Assembly (NCBI RefSeq): GCF_007483685.1
Contig: NZ_VMKN01000001.1
Coordinates: forward strand, 2,406,393-2,470,392
From: Litoribacter populi
GTDB lineage: Bacteria; Bacteroidota; Bacteroidia; Cytophagales; Cyclobacteriaceae
Direction: 5' to 3'
Length of the DNA stretch: 64,000 nt
Shown here: positions 37,518-46,543 of the stretch, piece after piece
How the letters are laid out: every line of letters starts with the position of its first letter
Position numbering within the stretch: position 1 is the stretch's first letter
Translations under genes and position numbers: made by a program
The notes under the pieces: model-generated
The model's input: the letters and a program-made list of their open reading frames with translations, nothing else
Told to the model about the DNA's origin: nothing
The model's database searches: none

Positions 37518-38672
37518 AAAAGGTAAGGAAATATCACTAAAAAGACGTCACCACTGGGTTTTCTCAGGCGCCATTGCTAGAAGAGATGAGGATTTGGAAA
37601 ATGTCAATTGGTGAAAGTTCTCAGCTCCAAGGAGGAATTTCTCGGGATCGGACATTTCCAAAATTGGTCCATCATGATTCGAGTGATCAGTTTTGAAGAC
37701 AAAGAAATAAATGTGGCTTTCTGGGTGGAAAAACTCGGAAATGCCTATAGAATGCGCCACAACATTGGCTTGGCCAACAACAGCCAAACCAATGTTTTTC
37801 GCCTGGTCCACGGTGAAGGAGACATGCTACCGGGGTTGATCATCGATTTCTATAACGGAACAGCGGTAATCCAAACCCACAGCATCGGTATGTACCGCCA
37901 CATTGAGGATATAGCTACTGCCCTTCAGGAGGTCATAGGTGAAAAATTAAAAGCTGTTTACGATAAAAGTGCTGAAACCCTTTCGAAAAACGTGGTGGAA
38001 ACCGAAAACCGTTTCCTTTTTGGCGAACCCGAAACCAATCAGGTTTTGGAACACGGGGATAAATATGAAATCGATTGGGAGAAAGGTCAGAAAACCGGCT
38101 TCTTCATTGACCAGAGGGAAAACAGAAAGCTTTTTGGCCAATATAGTAAGGATAAAAAGGTTTTGAACACCTTCTGTTACTCTGGGGGATTTTCAATCGC
38201 TGCATTGAATGAGGGAGCAAGAGAGGTCCATTCTGTGGATATCTCCGAGAAGGCTATTGAGTTGACAGATAAGAACGTCGCATTGAACCCAAACCATTCT
38301 GGCCTGCATCAGTCAATTGTAGCAGATGTGGTAAAGTATATCCGTGAAATTGATGCTGATTATGATGTGATTGTTCTCGACCCTCCGGCATTCGCCAAAA
38401 ATATTAAAAGCCGCCATAATGCAGTACAGGGATATAAAAGGCTAAATGCAGAAGCCTTCAAGCATATAAAACCAGGCGGAATCTTGTTTACTTTTTCCTG
38501 TTCTCAGGTAGTGGATAAGCAACTGTTTGCCAACACGGTTACGGCCGCAGCCATTGAGGTGGGTAGAAATGTGAAAATCTTGCATTACCTCTCACAACCG
38601 GCCGATCACCCTATCAACATTTATCACACAGAAACCGAATACCTAAAAGGGCTGGTGCTCTACGTTGAATAA
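37495..38672 (+). pseudogene. rlmI: 23S rRNA (cytosine1962-C5)-methyltransferase RlmI-like, frameshifted
   Basis: An ATG at 37495 opens a frame encoding MYPKVYLKKGKEISLKRRHH...WVFSGAI, the normal PUA-domain start of RlmI, but it meets TGA at 37612-37614 after 39 codons. The rest of the protein continues in another frame from TTG at 37608 (VKVLSSKEEFLGIGHFQNWS) to 38672, with the methyltransferase motifs NTFCYSGGFSIAAL (motif I), VLDPPAFAK and TFSCSQ (the catalytic Cys region). So the gene is split by an indel within its PUA domain. The downstream part (355 residues) is otherwise intact. It may be an assembly error, a strain mutation or a tolerated truncation; no slippery heptamer is evident. 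Confidence 0.85.
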
Positions 38673-39398
38673 TCTAGTGGCATCTCCCCTTTTGAACTCA
38701 ACTGGGGAGGTGTTTATTTTGGCTTTGTTAAGCTCCTGCCTCAAGTCTGAATCATTCTTGTATTCCCGTTTGGGGATGTTTCGAAACTCATATTCGAAAC
38801 ATACTTTCTCCTTTTCAAAAACCCAGGGGTAGACTACCAAATCAGCCTTTTTTCCTAAATATGAGGATTTACCCCGTGGCAACTTTTCCAAAAATTCTCC
38901 AGGGAAATTGTCCGGAAACTGCTCTTTGCAGATTCTCAGTGAGAGTTCATCACACCATTTTACAATCCTATAGTAAGCCTCTGCATCATCTTTTGGAAGA
39001 TGTAACTGTTCTCTAAGATTTTTTTGCCGTTTTAATTCATCATCAATCAATTCTGCAGCTTCCTCCAGATCGCTGTACAGCTCTACTAAATGCATGGAAA
39101 CCATCAAACAAACCCAGGAAGATTTACATTCGGCTGTATTAACTACTCTGGTGACTTGCTCATAGTCAAATTGATACTCGGTAAAATCCTTGGGAAAATG
39201 ATGCTCATTGAGGTGGAAATCATCGTTCCATTCTCTCCTGCCGTCATCGTGATCGGCTATAGCCACCAATGTTTCTAACCAATATTTGGCGGGCGGCCTC
39301 AAGGCAGGTTCAAGTTTTTCGGCAATTTTTGCAGCGAGCATTCCATGGGCCCTTTGATAAATGATGCTAAAATGGGTGCCTCTATCCAAAACAATCAT
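38643..39398 (-). CDS. DUF3891-like protein
   Basis: The 251 residues start MIVLDRG and contain LVAIADHDDGRREW, a histidine/aspartate-rich stretch of the kind found in HD-type metal-binding proteins, followed by LNEHHFPKDF. This agrees with the DUF3891 family. No function is established. The gene is convergent with rlmI, with a 30-base overlap, and divergent from the M3 peptidase. Confidence 0.75.
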   Translation of the reverse strand: MIVLDRGTHFSIIYQRAHGMLAAKIAEKLEPALRPPAKYWLETLVAIADHDDGRREWNDDFHLNEHHFPKDFTEYQFDYEQVTRVVNTAECKSSWVCLMVSMHLVELYSDLEEAAELIDDELKRQKNLREQLHLPKDDAEAYYRIVKWCDELSLRICKEQFPDNFPGEFLEKLPRGKSSYLGKKADLVVYPWVFEKEKVCFEYEFRNIPKREYKNDSDLRQELNKAKINTSPVEFKRGDATRLFNVEHQPF

Positions 39399-39489
39399 AT
39401 CGGAGTTCTTATTATTTCCAATAAAGCCTCAAAACATTGACCAATCCCATAAATATCCTGTAGTTTCAACTAATCAATTCAAAATCTAT

Positions 39490-41505
39490 ATGAACCCATT
39501 ATTGCAATCTTTTGACACCCCCTATTCTCTTCCACCATTTGAACTTATCAAAGACAGCCATTTTGAAGAAGCTCTTACTCATGGCATGAAGTTGCAAGCC
39601 GACCGAATAGCCCAAATAGCCCAAAGCAATGAGGTTCCTACGTTCCAAAACACGGTTATCGCATTTGAGGATTCAGGAAAGGAAATCCGACAGATACTGA
39701 ACATTTTTTCAAACCTCAACCTTGCCCGAACCAGTCCTAAACTTCAGGAAACCGCCAAAAAAATGAATCCGATTCTTTCCAGACACGGGGATGCCATCAA
39801 GATGAATGTCCAGCTATTTGCACGTTTTGAGCAACTGTGGAGAGAAAAGGAAACATTAAACTTGGGGAAAGAAGAAGAAATGCTTTTGAGGAAATTCTAT
39901 AATGTGTTTCAAAAAAATGGAGCTGGGTTGCCTGAAAAGAAAAAAGAAAGACTCAAGGAAATCAACAGTCAATTGGCAAAAGCCACTTTGGAATTTGGGC
40001 AAAACTTACTTGAAGACACAAATAATAATCAGCTACTAATCAGTGATTTTAATGAATTAAATGGACTCCCTAATAACATCATTGATGCAGCTGGAGAACT
40101 GGCAAAAAGTAAAGGTTACACAGACTCCTACCTTTTCACCCCAAATCAAAACACCTATTTAAGTCTCCTAACTTATGCCGAAAACAGAAACTTGAGAGAG
40201 AAAATTTGGCTGGCCTATACTCAAAGAGGAAAAGCTCGCAATGATAAACTCATCAAAAATATTGTGGACTTGAGGTTGGAAAAGGCCGATATGCTGGGCT
40301 TTCAACATTATGCTGATTTCACACTTGAAGATTCAATGGCTAAGAATGCTGCCACTGTCTATGACTTGCTAGACAGCCTTTGGCCCTCGGCAATTAAGCA
40401 GGCCAATTCGGAATATGAGGAGTTAGCGGGAATTGCAAAAGAAATGGGACTAAATAGTGTGGAACCTTACGATTGGTACTTTTTATCTGAGCGGATAAGG
40501 AGACAGAAATATGAGGTGGATGAAAAGGAAATCAGCGAATACTTTTCCCTGGGCAATGTGCAACAAGGCATCTTTTCTACTTGCAGCAAATTATTTGGCC
40601 TTGAATTCAAAAAATTGAATCAGGTCCCCGTTTATCATCAAGGTGTGGTGTGTTATGAAGTCAAAGAAAAATCTGGTGAATGCATTGGCTTACTTTATAT
40701 GGACTTTTTCGCTCGCGACACAAAACAAGGTGGAGCTTGGATGACCAAGTATCGGGCCCAGAAATATGAAAAAGGTGTACGTGTGACACCTGTTATCTCC
40801 ATTGTTTGCAATTTTACCCCTCCTGCTCCTGGATCCACTAGTTTGTTGACGCTTGACGAGGTCAATACATTTTTTCACGAGTTTGGACATGCGCTTCATG
40901 GACTCCTTTCCAATGTAAAATTTGAAAGTCTAGCAGGCACGGCTGTGCCAAGAGATTTTGTGGAATTGCCTTCACAACTTCTGGAAAACTGGGCAATGGA
41001 GCCACAAGTTTTAGAGAGTTATGCTTTTCATGCTCAAAAAGGAAACGTGATCCCCGAATTGTTGGTAGACAAATTGAAAGCAAGCCAGAGGTTTAATCAG
41101 GGCTTTGCTTTGACGGAGTATCTATTGGCGTCCTACCTCGATATGGCCTATCATACCCAAAAATCTCCATTGGTTTTCTCCCCTGAACAATTTGAGACGG
41201 AGCTTAACGAAAAACTGAAAAACTACCTTCCTATCCTTCCCCGATACAGAAGTACTTATTTTTCGCATATATTTTCTGGAGGTTATGCCTCATCCTACTA
41301 TAGTTATATGTATTCCGAAATTTTGGATGCTGACGTCTTCGATTCCTTTCGGGAGGAGGGAATTTTTAACACTAGCCTTTCCAAGAAATTAAGGTATGAA
41401 ATCCTCGAAAAAGGCGGAAGTAAGGAAGCGGAAGATATGTTTAAAGCATTTAAAGGCAGAAATCCCGATAAAAAAGCCCTTCTAAAAAGAAAATTTATAA
41501 CCTGA
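39490..41505 (+). CDS. M3-family oligopeptidase
   Basis: The 671-residue protein begins at the ATG at 39490 (MNPLLQSFDTPY), which matches the family start; upstream in-frame starts would overlap the DUF3891 gene and are not needed. The zinc motif HEFGHALHGLL contains the HExxH ligands, in this family HEFGH, and the third ligand is in the ELPSQLLENW helix. Oligopeptidase A/Dcp-type enzymes cut short peptides in the cytoplasm. No signal peptide is seen. This is the third class of peptidase in the window, after two M28 and one C40. Confidence 0.94.
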   Translation: MNPLLQSFDTPYSLPPFELIKDSHFEEALTHGMKLQADRIAQIAQSNEVPTFQNTVIAFEDSGKEIRQILNIFSNLNLARTSPKLQETAKKMNPILSRHGDAIKMNVQLFARFEQLWREKETLNLGKEEEMLLRKFYNVFQKNGAGLPEKKKERLKEINSQLAKATLEFGQNLLEDTNNNQLLISDFNELNGLPNNIIDAAGELAKSKGYTDSYLFTPNQNTYLSLLTYAENRNLREKIWLAYTQRGKARNDKLIKNIVDLRLEKADMLGFQHYADFTLEDSMAKNAATVYDLLDSLWPSAIKQANSEYEELAGIAKEMGLNSVEPYDWYFLSERIRRQKYEVDEKEISEYFSLGNVQQGIFSTCSKLFGLEFKKLNQVPVYHQGVVCYEVKEKSGECIGLLYMDFFARDTKQGGAWMTKYRAQKYEKGVRVTPVISIVCNFTPPAPGSTSLLTLDEVNTFFHEFGHALHGLLSNVKFESLAGTAVPRDFVELPSQLLENWAMEPQVLESYAFHAQKGNVIPELLVDKLKASQRFNQGFALTEYLLASYLDMAYHTQKSPLVFSPEQFETELNEKLKNYLPILPRYRSTYFSHIFSGGYASSYYSYMYSEILDADVFDSFREEGIFNTSLSKKLRYEILEKGGSKEAEDMFKAFKGRNPDKKALLKRKFIT

Positions 41506-41729
41506 TAAGGCATATAAAGACTCGATTTCCATAAACGAATGAAAAATTACCTCTTAAAACTTTTAAAATCAGTGACTTACGTTTTTGATAAAACTATTTT
41601 ATGAAAATTCCTTTATTTTTTATCACAGATCCCATGGTATTTTCAGATTTTTGGAATACTTTTGGAATATAATTCGAAGCATTAGAGCATAGGAACTGAA
41701 AAATATTGAGAATTTAAAAGGAATAATTT

Positions 41730-41990
41730 ATGGGAATGTTGAACTATGATTTTGATCTAGGCTTCTATTCAAAAGGGTTTTCAAAAGCCCAAATTTTAGG
41801 ATTTACAAGTAAGGATATCGAAAGACTGGAAGCTTTGGAAGGTCCTGCGATTCCGGACAAGAAAAAAGTGAAAGAAGAAGAGAAAAAAAAGAAGGATCCC
41901 AATAGCGGTGGTCCAAGACCTCCAAAAGAGGATGAATACAGGGAAGATGATAAATTCCCAGAAGTATCCAACCCTAATAAAAAGGATTAA
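41730..41990 (+). CDS. Small acidic-basic protein with disordered tail
   Basis: The 86 residues have a structured-looking start (DFDLGFYSKGFSKAQILGFTSKDIERLEALEG) and a low-complexity tail of Lys/Glu followed by Pro-rich segments. No family is recognised. It is preceded by a 224-base gap with nothing clear in it and followed by a strong terminator, so it appears to be an independent unit. Confidence 0.6.
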   Translation: MGMLNYDFDLGFYSKGFSKAQILGFTSKDIERLEALEGPAIPDKKKVKEEEKKKKDPNSGGPRPPKEDEYREDDKFPEVSNPNKKD

Positions 41991-42086
41991 AACCACTTAA
42001 GATTAACCACTACACAACCTTTTTTAATTTTTACTTCTTTTTGCCGTGTCACGATTACGGAAAAGTAAAGAGGAATTTTTGAAAAG

Positions 42087-42117
42087 AGCCTCCCCTAACC
42101 AGGGAGGCTTTTTTTTG
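42087..42117 (+). terminator. Terminator after small protein gene
   Basis: Stem AGCCTCCC/GGGAGGCT, seven-base loop and a long T run, 95 bases after the stop at 41990. Confidence 0.88.
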
Positions 42118-42124
42118 TTTTGAT

Positions 42125-42132
42125 TATATTTG
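42125..42132 (+). promoter_or_regulatory. Putative -7 box for lhgO
   Basis: TATATTTG matches TAnnTTTG and lies 22 bases before the lhgO start. No -33 TTG is at the standard distance, because the preceding terminator occupies it. Confidence 0.45.
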
Positions 42133-42154
42133 TTCTTTCTAAACCCACATCACA

Positions 42155-43351
42155 TTGCAAAACATCATCATCATCGGAGGAGGAATCGTAGGACTGGCTA
42201 CAGGATTGAAGATCTTGGAAAAAAATCCATCCTTAAATATTACCTTACTGGAAAAAGAGCCTGAACTAGCCAAACATCAAACCGGTAACAACAGCGGTGT
42301 GATTCACTCAGGACTGTATTATAAACCTGGATCCCTTAAGGCCTCTAATTGCATCCAAGGCTATCATGATTTAATCCAGTTTTGCGAAGAAGAAAATATT
42401 CCATTTGAACTTACAGGCAAAGTGGTAGTGGCAACTAGATCAAACCAAATTCCCCTCCTCAATAATTTACTTAAAAGAGGGATAGAAAATGGCTTAGAAG
42501 GAACTAGAGAAATCAGCCTCACAGAACTCCGAGAATATGAACCTCATTGTGCTGGACTGGCGGCCATCCATGTACCTCAGACCGGTATCGTGGATTTCAA
42601 AAAAGTTGCTGAAGCATACGCCAAAAAGTTCCAGGATAAAGGCGGTACGATCCATTTGGGTCAAAAAGTAACAAAAGTCAAAACCAAGAATGGAAAAGTA
42701 GAAATCATCACCAGCAACAATGTTTATGGTGCAGACTTGGTGATAAATTGTGCGGGGCTTTACTCGGATAAAATTGCCGAGATGATAACTGGAGAAAAGT
42801 CCAACGTAAAGATCATTCCTTTTCGAGGTGAATATTATAAATTGAAACCGGAGAAGGAGTATCTTGTCAAAAACCTGATTTACCCTGTCCCAGACCCCAA
42901 TTTTCCTTTCCTAGGCGTGCATTTTACCCGCATGATGAAAGGTGGCGTGGAAGCTGGCCCCAATGCCGTCTTGGCATTCAAACGGGAAGGTTATAAGCGT
43001 TCTGATGTCAACTTGAGCGAACTTGCCGAATCATTGGCTTGGCCTGGATTCCAAAAAGTGGCAGGGAAATACTGGAAAACAGGAATAGGCGAAATGTATA
43101 GATCTTTTTCCAAAGCAGCATTCACAAAGGCCCTTCAGGAGTTGATTCCAGAATTGACCGAAGACGACTTGGTAGATGGTGGCGCTGGAGTAAGAGCCCA
43201 AGCCTGTGACCGTGATGGTGGCTTGGTGGATGATTTCAGCATAAAAGAAAGCATGCATTCTATAAATGTGCTCAATGCACCTTCTCCAGCAGCGACGAGT
43301 TCTTTGTCCATTGGAAACACCGTCGCCGAAATGGCCCTGAAGAGATTTTAA
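42155..43351 (+). CDS. lhgO: L-2-hydroxyglutarate oxidase LhgO
   Basis: The 398 residues start at TTG (42155) directly with the FAD-binding loop IIGGGIVGLATGL. KHQTGNNSGVIHSGLYYKPGS is the strongly conserved LhgO stretch, and INCAGLYSDKIA and GAGVRAQACDRDG are also family motifs. The enzyme oxidises L-2-hydroxyglutarate to 2-oxoglutarate, clearing a by-product of malate dehydrogenase-type reactions, and passes electrons to the membrane. It is convergent with the YheT hydrolase, overlapping by four bases. Confidence 0.93.
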   Translation: MQNIIIIGGGIVGLATGLKILEKNPSLNITLLEKEPELAKHQTGNNSGVIHSGLYYKPGSLKASNCIQGYHDLIQFCEEENIPFELTGKVVVATRSNQIPLLNNLLKRGIENGLEGTREISLTELREYEPHCAGLAAIHVPQTGIVDFKKVAEAYAKKFQDKGGTIHLGQKVTKVKTKNGKVEIITSNNVYGADLVINCAGLYSDKIAEMITGEKSNVKIIPFRGEYYKLKPEKEYLVKNLIYPVPDPNFPFLGVHFTRMMKGGVEAGPNAVLAFKREGYKRSDVNLSELAESLAWPGFQKVAGKYWKTGIGEMYRSFSKAAFTKALQELIPELTEDDLVDGGAGVRAQACDRDGGLVDDFSIKESMHSINVLNAPSPAATSSLSIGNTVAEMALKRF

Positions 43352-44310
43352 TCCTTTAAGAACTGCATGATCCGACCTTCTACCCAGGTAAATTCCTGCT
43401 TCTTGAGCACAAAACCTGTATGGCCGCCACGCTTTGGTGTTTCCAAAAACAAATGGGGATGATTCCTCGCAAGTTCAACTGGGAAACATGCATCGCCAAG
43501 AAGGGGATCATTTAAAGCATTGACCACCAATGTAGGGATCTGAATTTCAGTCATCCAATTATCGGCGCTTACAGATTTGTAAAAATCAGAAGCATCCCTG
43601 AAACCATGCAATGGCGCTGTGAAGTGAGTATCAAACTGGTCAAAATTGTTAACCTTTTCCAGAAGTTGCAAATCAATCAAATCTGGAAATTGTGAGGCTT
43701 TATTGATCATTTTTACCTTTAACTTACCTAAAAACCTTTTCTTATAGAAAGCATTTTTTCTGAGTTTCAAGGTTGCCGCACTCGAGGCAAGGTTACAAGG
43801 AGTGGAATATACAGCCGCTTTCTTAATTTGAGATGGCAGATTTCGGCCTGACTCACCCAAATATTTTAGTGTTTGGGCTCCACCCATGCTTATACCAGTA
43901 AGGTAAATTTCATTGTAGCTACCCTGAGCAATGACATGGTCAATTACAGCTTTTAAATCATCAGAAGCTCCATGATGATAAAGTTTGGGAGCAATGTTTA
44001 TTTCACCGCTACAGGATCTATTGTTCCAAGCCAAAGCATCCATGTTTTTTGAATTGGCTAATTTTACCAATCCTTTTACGTAGTGCCTGTCGGAACTACC
44101 TTCCAAGCCATGGGATATAATAAGACGTTTTTTGCTGTTTACTTTAGACCAATCCAAGTCCAAAAAATCACCATCAGTTGTGTTGAACCGCTCACGGTGA
44201 TACTTTACACCTTCAATTTTTCTAAAAATACTTGGAATTATGGTTTCAAAATGACCATTAAAAAGATAGGCCGGTGGACCCTGGTAAGTTGAAGACTCTA
44301 TTAAAGGCAT
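43348..44310 (-). CDS. Alpha/beta hydrolase, YheT-like
   Basis: The 320-residue form starts at the ATG at 44310 (MPLIESSTYQGP), as in homologues; a TTG at 44328 would add six residues. The catalytic triad is visible: nucleophile in TGISMGGAQ, the oxyanion region SHGLEGSSDR and the histidine in RGGHTGF. The NGHFETI motif near the N-terminus is typical of the YheT branch, whose substrates are unclear. It is a cytoplasmic protein. Confidence 0.88.
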   Translation of the reverse strand: MPLIESSTYQGPPAYLFNGHFETIIPSIFRKIEGVKYHRERFNTTDGDFLDLDWSKVNSKKRLIISHGLEGSSDRHYVKGLVKLANSKNMDALAWNNRSCSGEINIAPKLYHHGASDDLKAVIDHVIAQGSYNEIYLTGISMGGAQTLKYLGESGRNLPSQIKKAAVYSTPCNLASSAATLKLRKNAFYKKRFLGKLKVKMINKASQFPDLIDLQLLEKVNNFDQFDTHFTAPLHGFRDASDFYKSVSADNWMTEIQIPTLVVNALNDPLLGDACFPVELARNHPHLFLETPKRGGHTGFVLKKQEFTWVEGRIMQFLKD

Positions 44311-44476
44311 GCTTATTTTTTGTATCAAAATGATAATCCGGAGCGATCAGTTCCAGATATCCTTATTTTATTTTATGCAGGATGGAACTTTGCTAATCAG
44401 TATTGCGGTTAATACCCCAATTCCTCTCAGAAGCCTTTTTGAACTGAATAAATTTTATACCTTAAATTTTTAAATA

Positions 44477-44608
44477 ATGAAAATTAAAATCACCCTAGCA
44501 GCAACCATGCTGCTAATCGGATTCATGTTAATAGATAAATTTAACATGAACGAAGAAGAAAGCTTCTTCCACAAGTCAGTTACTGTTGAATATTCGACAG
44601 CTAACTGA
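44477..44608 (+). CDS. Very small secreted or membrane peptide
   Basis: A 43-residue frame, MKIKITLAATMLLIGFMLID followed by a polar end, with the charge and hydrophobic profile of a signal or membrane anchor. It lies between the divergent YheT gene and the convergent Hpt gene. It is too short to assign, and nothing proves expression, but the start, the signal-like profile and the available space support a real gene. Confidence 0.4.
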   Translation: MKIKITLAATMLLIGFMLIDKFNMNEEESFFHKSVTVEYSTAN

Positions 44609-44636
44609 TTTCCTTCGAGATTCACATAATTAATTC

Positions 44637-44990
44637 TTATTGCTGAATGCTGGTCAACTCTTCAAGAAGTTCACCGGTGGCAATCATAAATTCCTCCCTG
44701 TGGGGCTGGATGGCAGGAGCACCAAACCCTTGTCCCTCGATTATCTCCTTCCCTTCGTTAAGAATGTTAGTCAACTTATCGAGTCCAAACAGGGAAAGTG
44801 TAGGTTTGATTTTATGTCGGGCCTGCATGATCATTTCATCATCCGCATTGTCCAAGCCCGTAGAATATTTATCCCTTAAATCTTGAACAGAAGTAATGAT
44901 GGCATCCAAGAGCTCGTTTTCGAAGTCCTTGTCTCCTTCTGCCATATCCAAAACCAACTGGTAATCTAAATTTGTAGAATTGTTATCCAT
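44637..44990 (-). CDS. Histidine phosphotransfer (Hpt) domain protein
   Basis: The 117 residues form one four-helix Hpt domain, with the phosphorylatable histidine H59 in QARHKIKPTLSLFG. Hpt proteins pass phosphate between a hybrid kinase and a response regulator. None of those partners is adjacent; the two receiver-only proteins at 1.5 and 6.7 kb are candidates, but 38 kb away. It ends near the small peptide gene and follows the flavoprotein gene by six bases, so it may be the second gene of that unit. Confidence 0.87.
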   Translation of the reverse strand: MDNNSTNLDYQLVLDMAEGDKDFENELLDAIITSVQDLRDKYSTGLDNADDEMIMQARHKIKPTLSLFGLDKLTNILNEGKEIIEGQGFGAPAIQPHREEFMIATGELLEELTSIQQ

Positions 44991-44996
44991 ATGTTT

Positions 44997-46205
44997 TTAT
45001 TTTATTACTGAAACTCCTGCCAAAAACCCCGTACTCCAAGCGGCCTGAAAATTGAAGCCGCCCGTTATTCCATCAATGTTCAATACCTCACCGGCAAAAT
45101 AAACGCCCGGGGTTAATCTACTCTCCATCGTGTTGGGGTCGACTTGTGACAACTCAACCCCACCCGCGGTGACAAACTCCTCTTTGAAAGTAGTTTTGCC
45201 TTCAATGGTAAGTACATAATTAAAAAGACATTCTACTAGCTTATTAAACTGCTTTTTAGGTAAATCTAACCACAAAGCAGTATTTTCAATGGATGCTCTT
45301 TCACAAAGGTGCTCCCAAAGTCTGGAAGGTAAATTAAACAAAGGATTTGAAATAATTTTCTTTTTAGGGTGATTTTTTTTGAAAATGGTAAGTTGAGCTC
45401 TTATATCCTCCTCATTTATTCCGCTATCCCATCGGATATGGGCTTTTGCCTTATACTCTTTCTCCGCAAGCCACTTGGCCCCGAAAGCAGAAAGCTTCAA
45501 TACCGCCGGACCACTTACTCCCCAGTGGGTTATTAACAAAGGCCCTGTATATTCCAGTTTGCTCCCCTCAAGTCTAACATGTGCAGAAGGCACACTTATA
45601 CCCGGCAAAGTTTTGATACTTTCGTTAGGGGTGTTGAATGTAAAAAGAGATGGTAAGGGATGTTCGACTTTGTGACCTAATTGCTCTACAATGCTGTATG
45701 CAGTGATTTTGGGACCACCACCCGTGGTGATGATGATTTTATCGAAGGTGTATTTACTTTCTCCTGAATAAAGGTCAAATGAACTCGACCCATTTTCAAC
45801 TTTATCTATAGGAGTCTTGGAATGAAGGACAACCCCATGCTTTTCGGCTTCATTTCTGAGTGCATTGATAATTGTTTGGGAGGAATCGGTCACAGGAAAC
45901 ATTCTTCCATCTGGCTCGGTCTTAAGTACTACGCCCCGGCTTTCAAACCATGAAATAGTATCGGGAACGGAAAAGTGCCGGAAGACTTTTTTGAGGAATT
46001 TTTCACCCCGTGGATAAGATTTTAGAAGCTTTGATACTTCCCGGGCATCATGAGTGACATTACATCTTCCTCCGCCCGAAGCCTTGACTTTCGATAAAGT
46101 CTTTGGGCTTTTTTCAAAAATAGTGACCTGGGCACCCTGCTGAGCCGCAGTAATAGCCGCAAAATATCCTGCAGCCCCTCCTCCTATCACACCTACTTTT
46201 ACCAT
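44997..46205 (-). CDS. BaiN/YhiN-like FAD-dependent oxidoreductase
   Basis: The 402-residue flavoprotein starts with the dinucleotide-binding motif VGVIGGGAAGYFAAI and has KASGGGRCNVTHDAR and the C-terminal GEVLNIDGITGGFNFQAAWSTG, both diagnostic for the HI0933/YhiN family (aminoacetone oxidase-like). The physiological reaction is not known with certainty. The Hpt gene follows after six bases on the same strand. Confidence 0.9.
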   Translation of the reverse strand: MVKVGVIGGGAAGYFAAITAAQQGAQVTIFEKSPKTLSKVKASGGGRCNVTHDAREVSKLLKSYPRGEKFLKKVFRHFSVPDTISWFESRGVVLKTEPDGRMFPVTDSSQTIINALRNEAEKHGVVLHSKTPIDKVENGSSSFDLYSGESKYTFDKIIITTGGGPKITAYSIVEQLGHKVEHPLPSLFTFNTPNESIKTLPGISVPSAHVRLEGSKLEYTGPLLITHWGVSGPAVLKLSAFGAKWLAEKEYKAKAHIRWDSGINEEDIRAQLTIFKKNHPKKKIISNPLFNLPSRLWEHLCERASIENTALWLDLPKKQFNKLVECLFNYVLTIEGKTTFKEEFVTAGGVELSQVDPNTMESRLTPGVYFAGEVLNIDGITGGFNFQAAWSTGFLAGVSVIK

Positions 46206-46543
46206 GCCGCAAAAATAGACAATACATTTGTAAAGGAGTCAAGAGTTGGAGGTTTATTTTAGATTGTACAAAGTACCAAGTACTTGGTAACAAGCACATG
46301 CAGTTCCACACACTTTACCCAGCACTTTTAAACTTAATTCTTTTTTGACCATAACCTTCGTGTTCACAAGTTGTCGCATATTTCCCTCATAGCGATCTTT
46401 GTGCCCTTCCTTTCCTTTGTTTTCTTTGAGCCCCCTATATTTCGAAAAAGGAGCTTCCGAAAAACTTACTTTTAAAGTCTCTGTCCTTTTTTTATCTCAC
46501 ATAACTTTGCAAATCCACTTTTATCCCATTTTTTTGTAGCGAC
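46206..46543. other. Intergenic region with GTAC-type palindrome
   Basis: The 338-base gap between divergent genes holds a 14-base palindrome ACCAAGTACTTGGT (46275-46288) in a run of AAGTACC-like heptamers, related to the GTAC heptamers at 51.8-52.0 kb. TAACTTTG (46502-46509) is a -7 box candidate for the endonuclease gene. Nothing else is seen. Confidence 0.55.

Noticed and set aside
37495-37620. Programmed frameshifting in rlmI
   Set aside because: No X-XXY-YYZ slippery site, stimulatory pseudoknot or Shine-Dalgarno-like stimulator could be seen, so an indel is more likely.
41540-41605. A 21-codon frame starting MKNYLLKLLK
   Set aside because: It is too short, and it has neither a promoter box nor conserved features.
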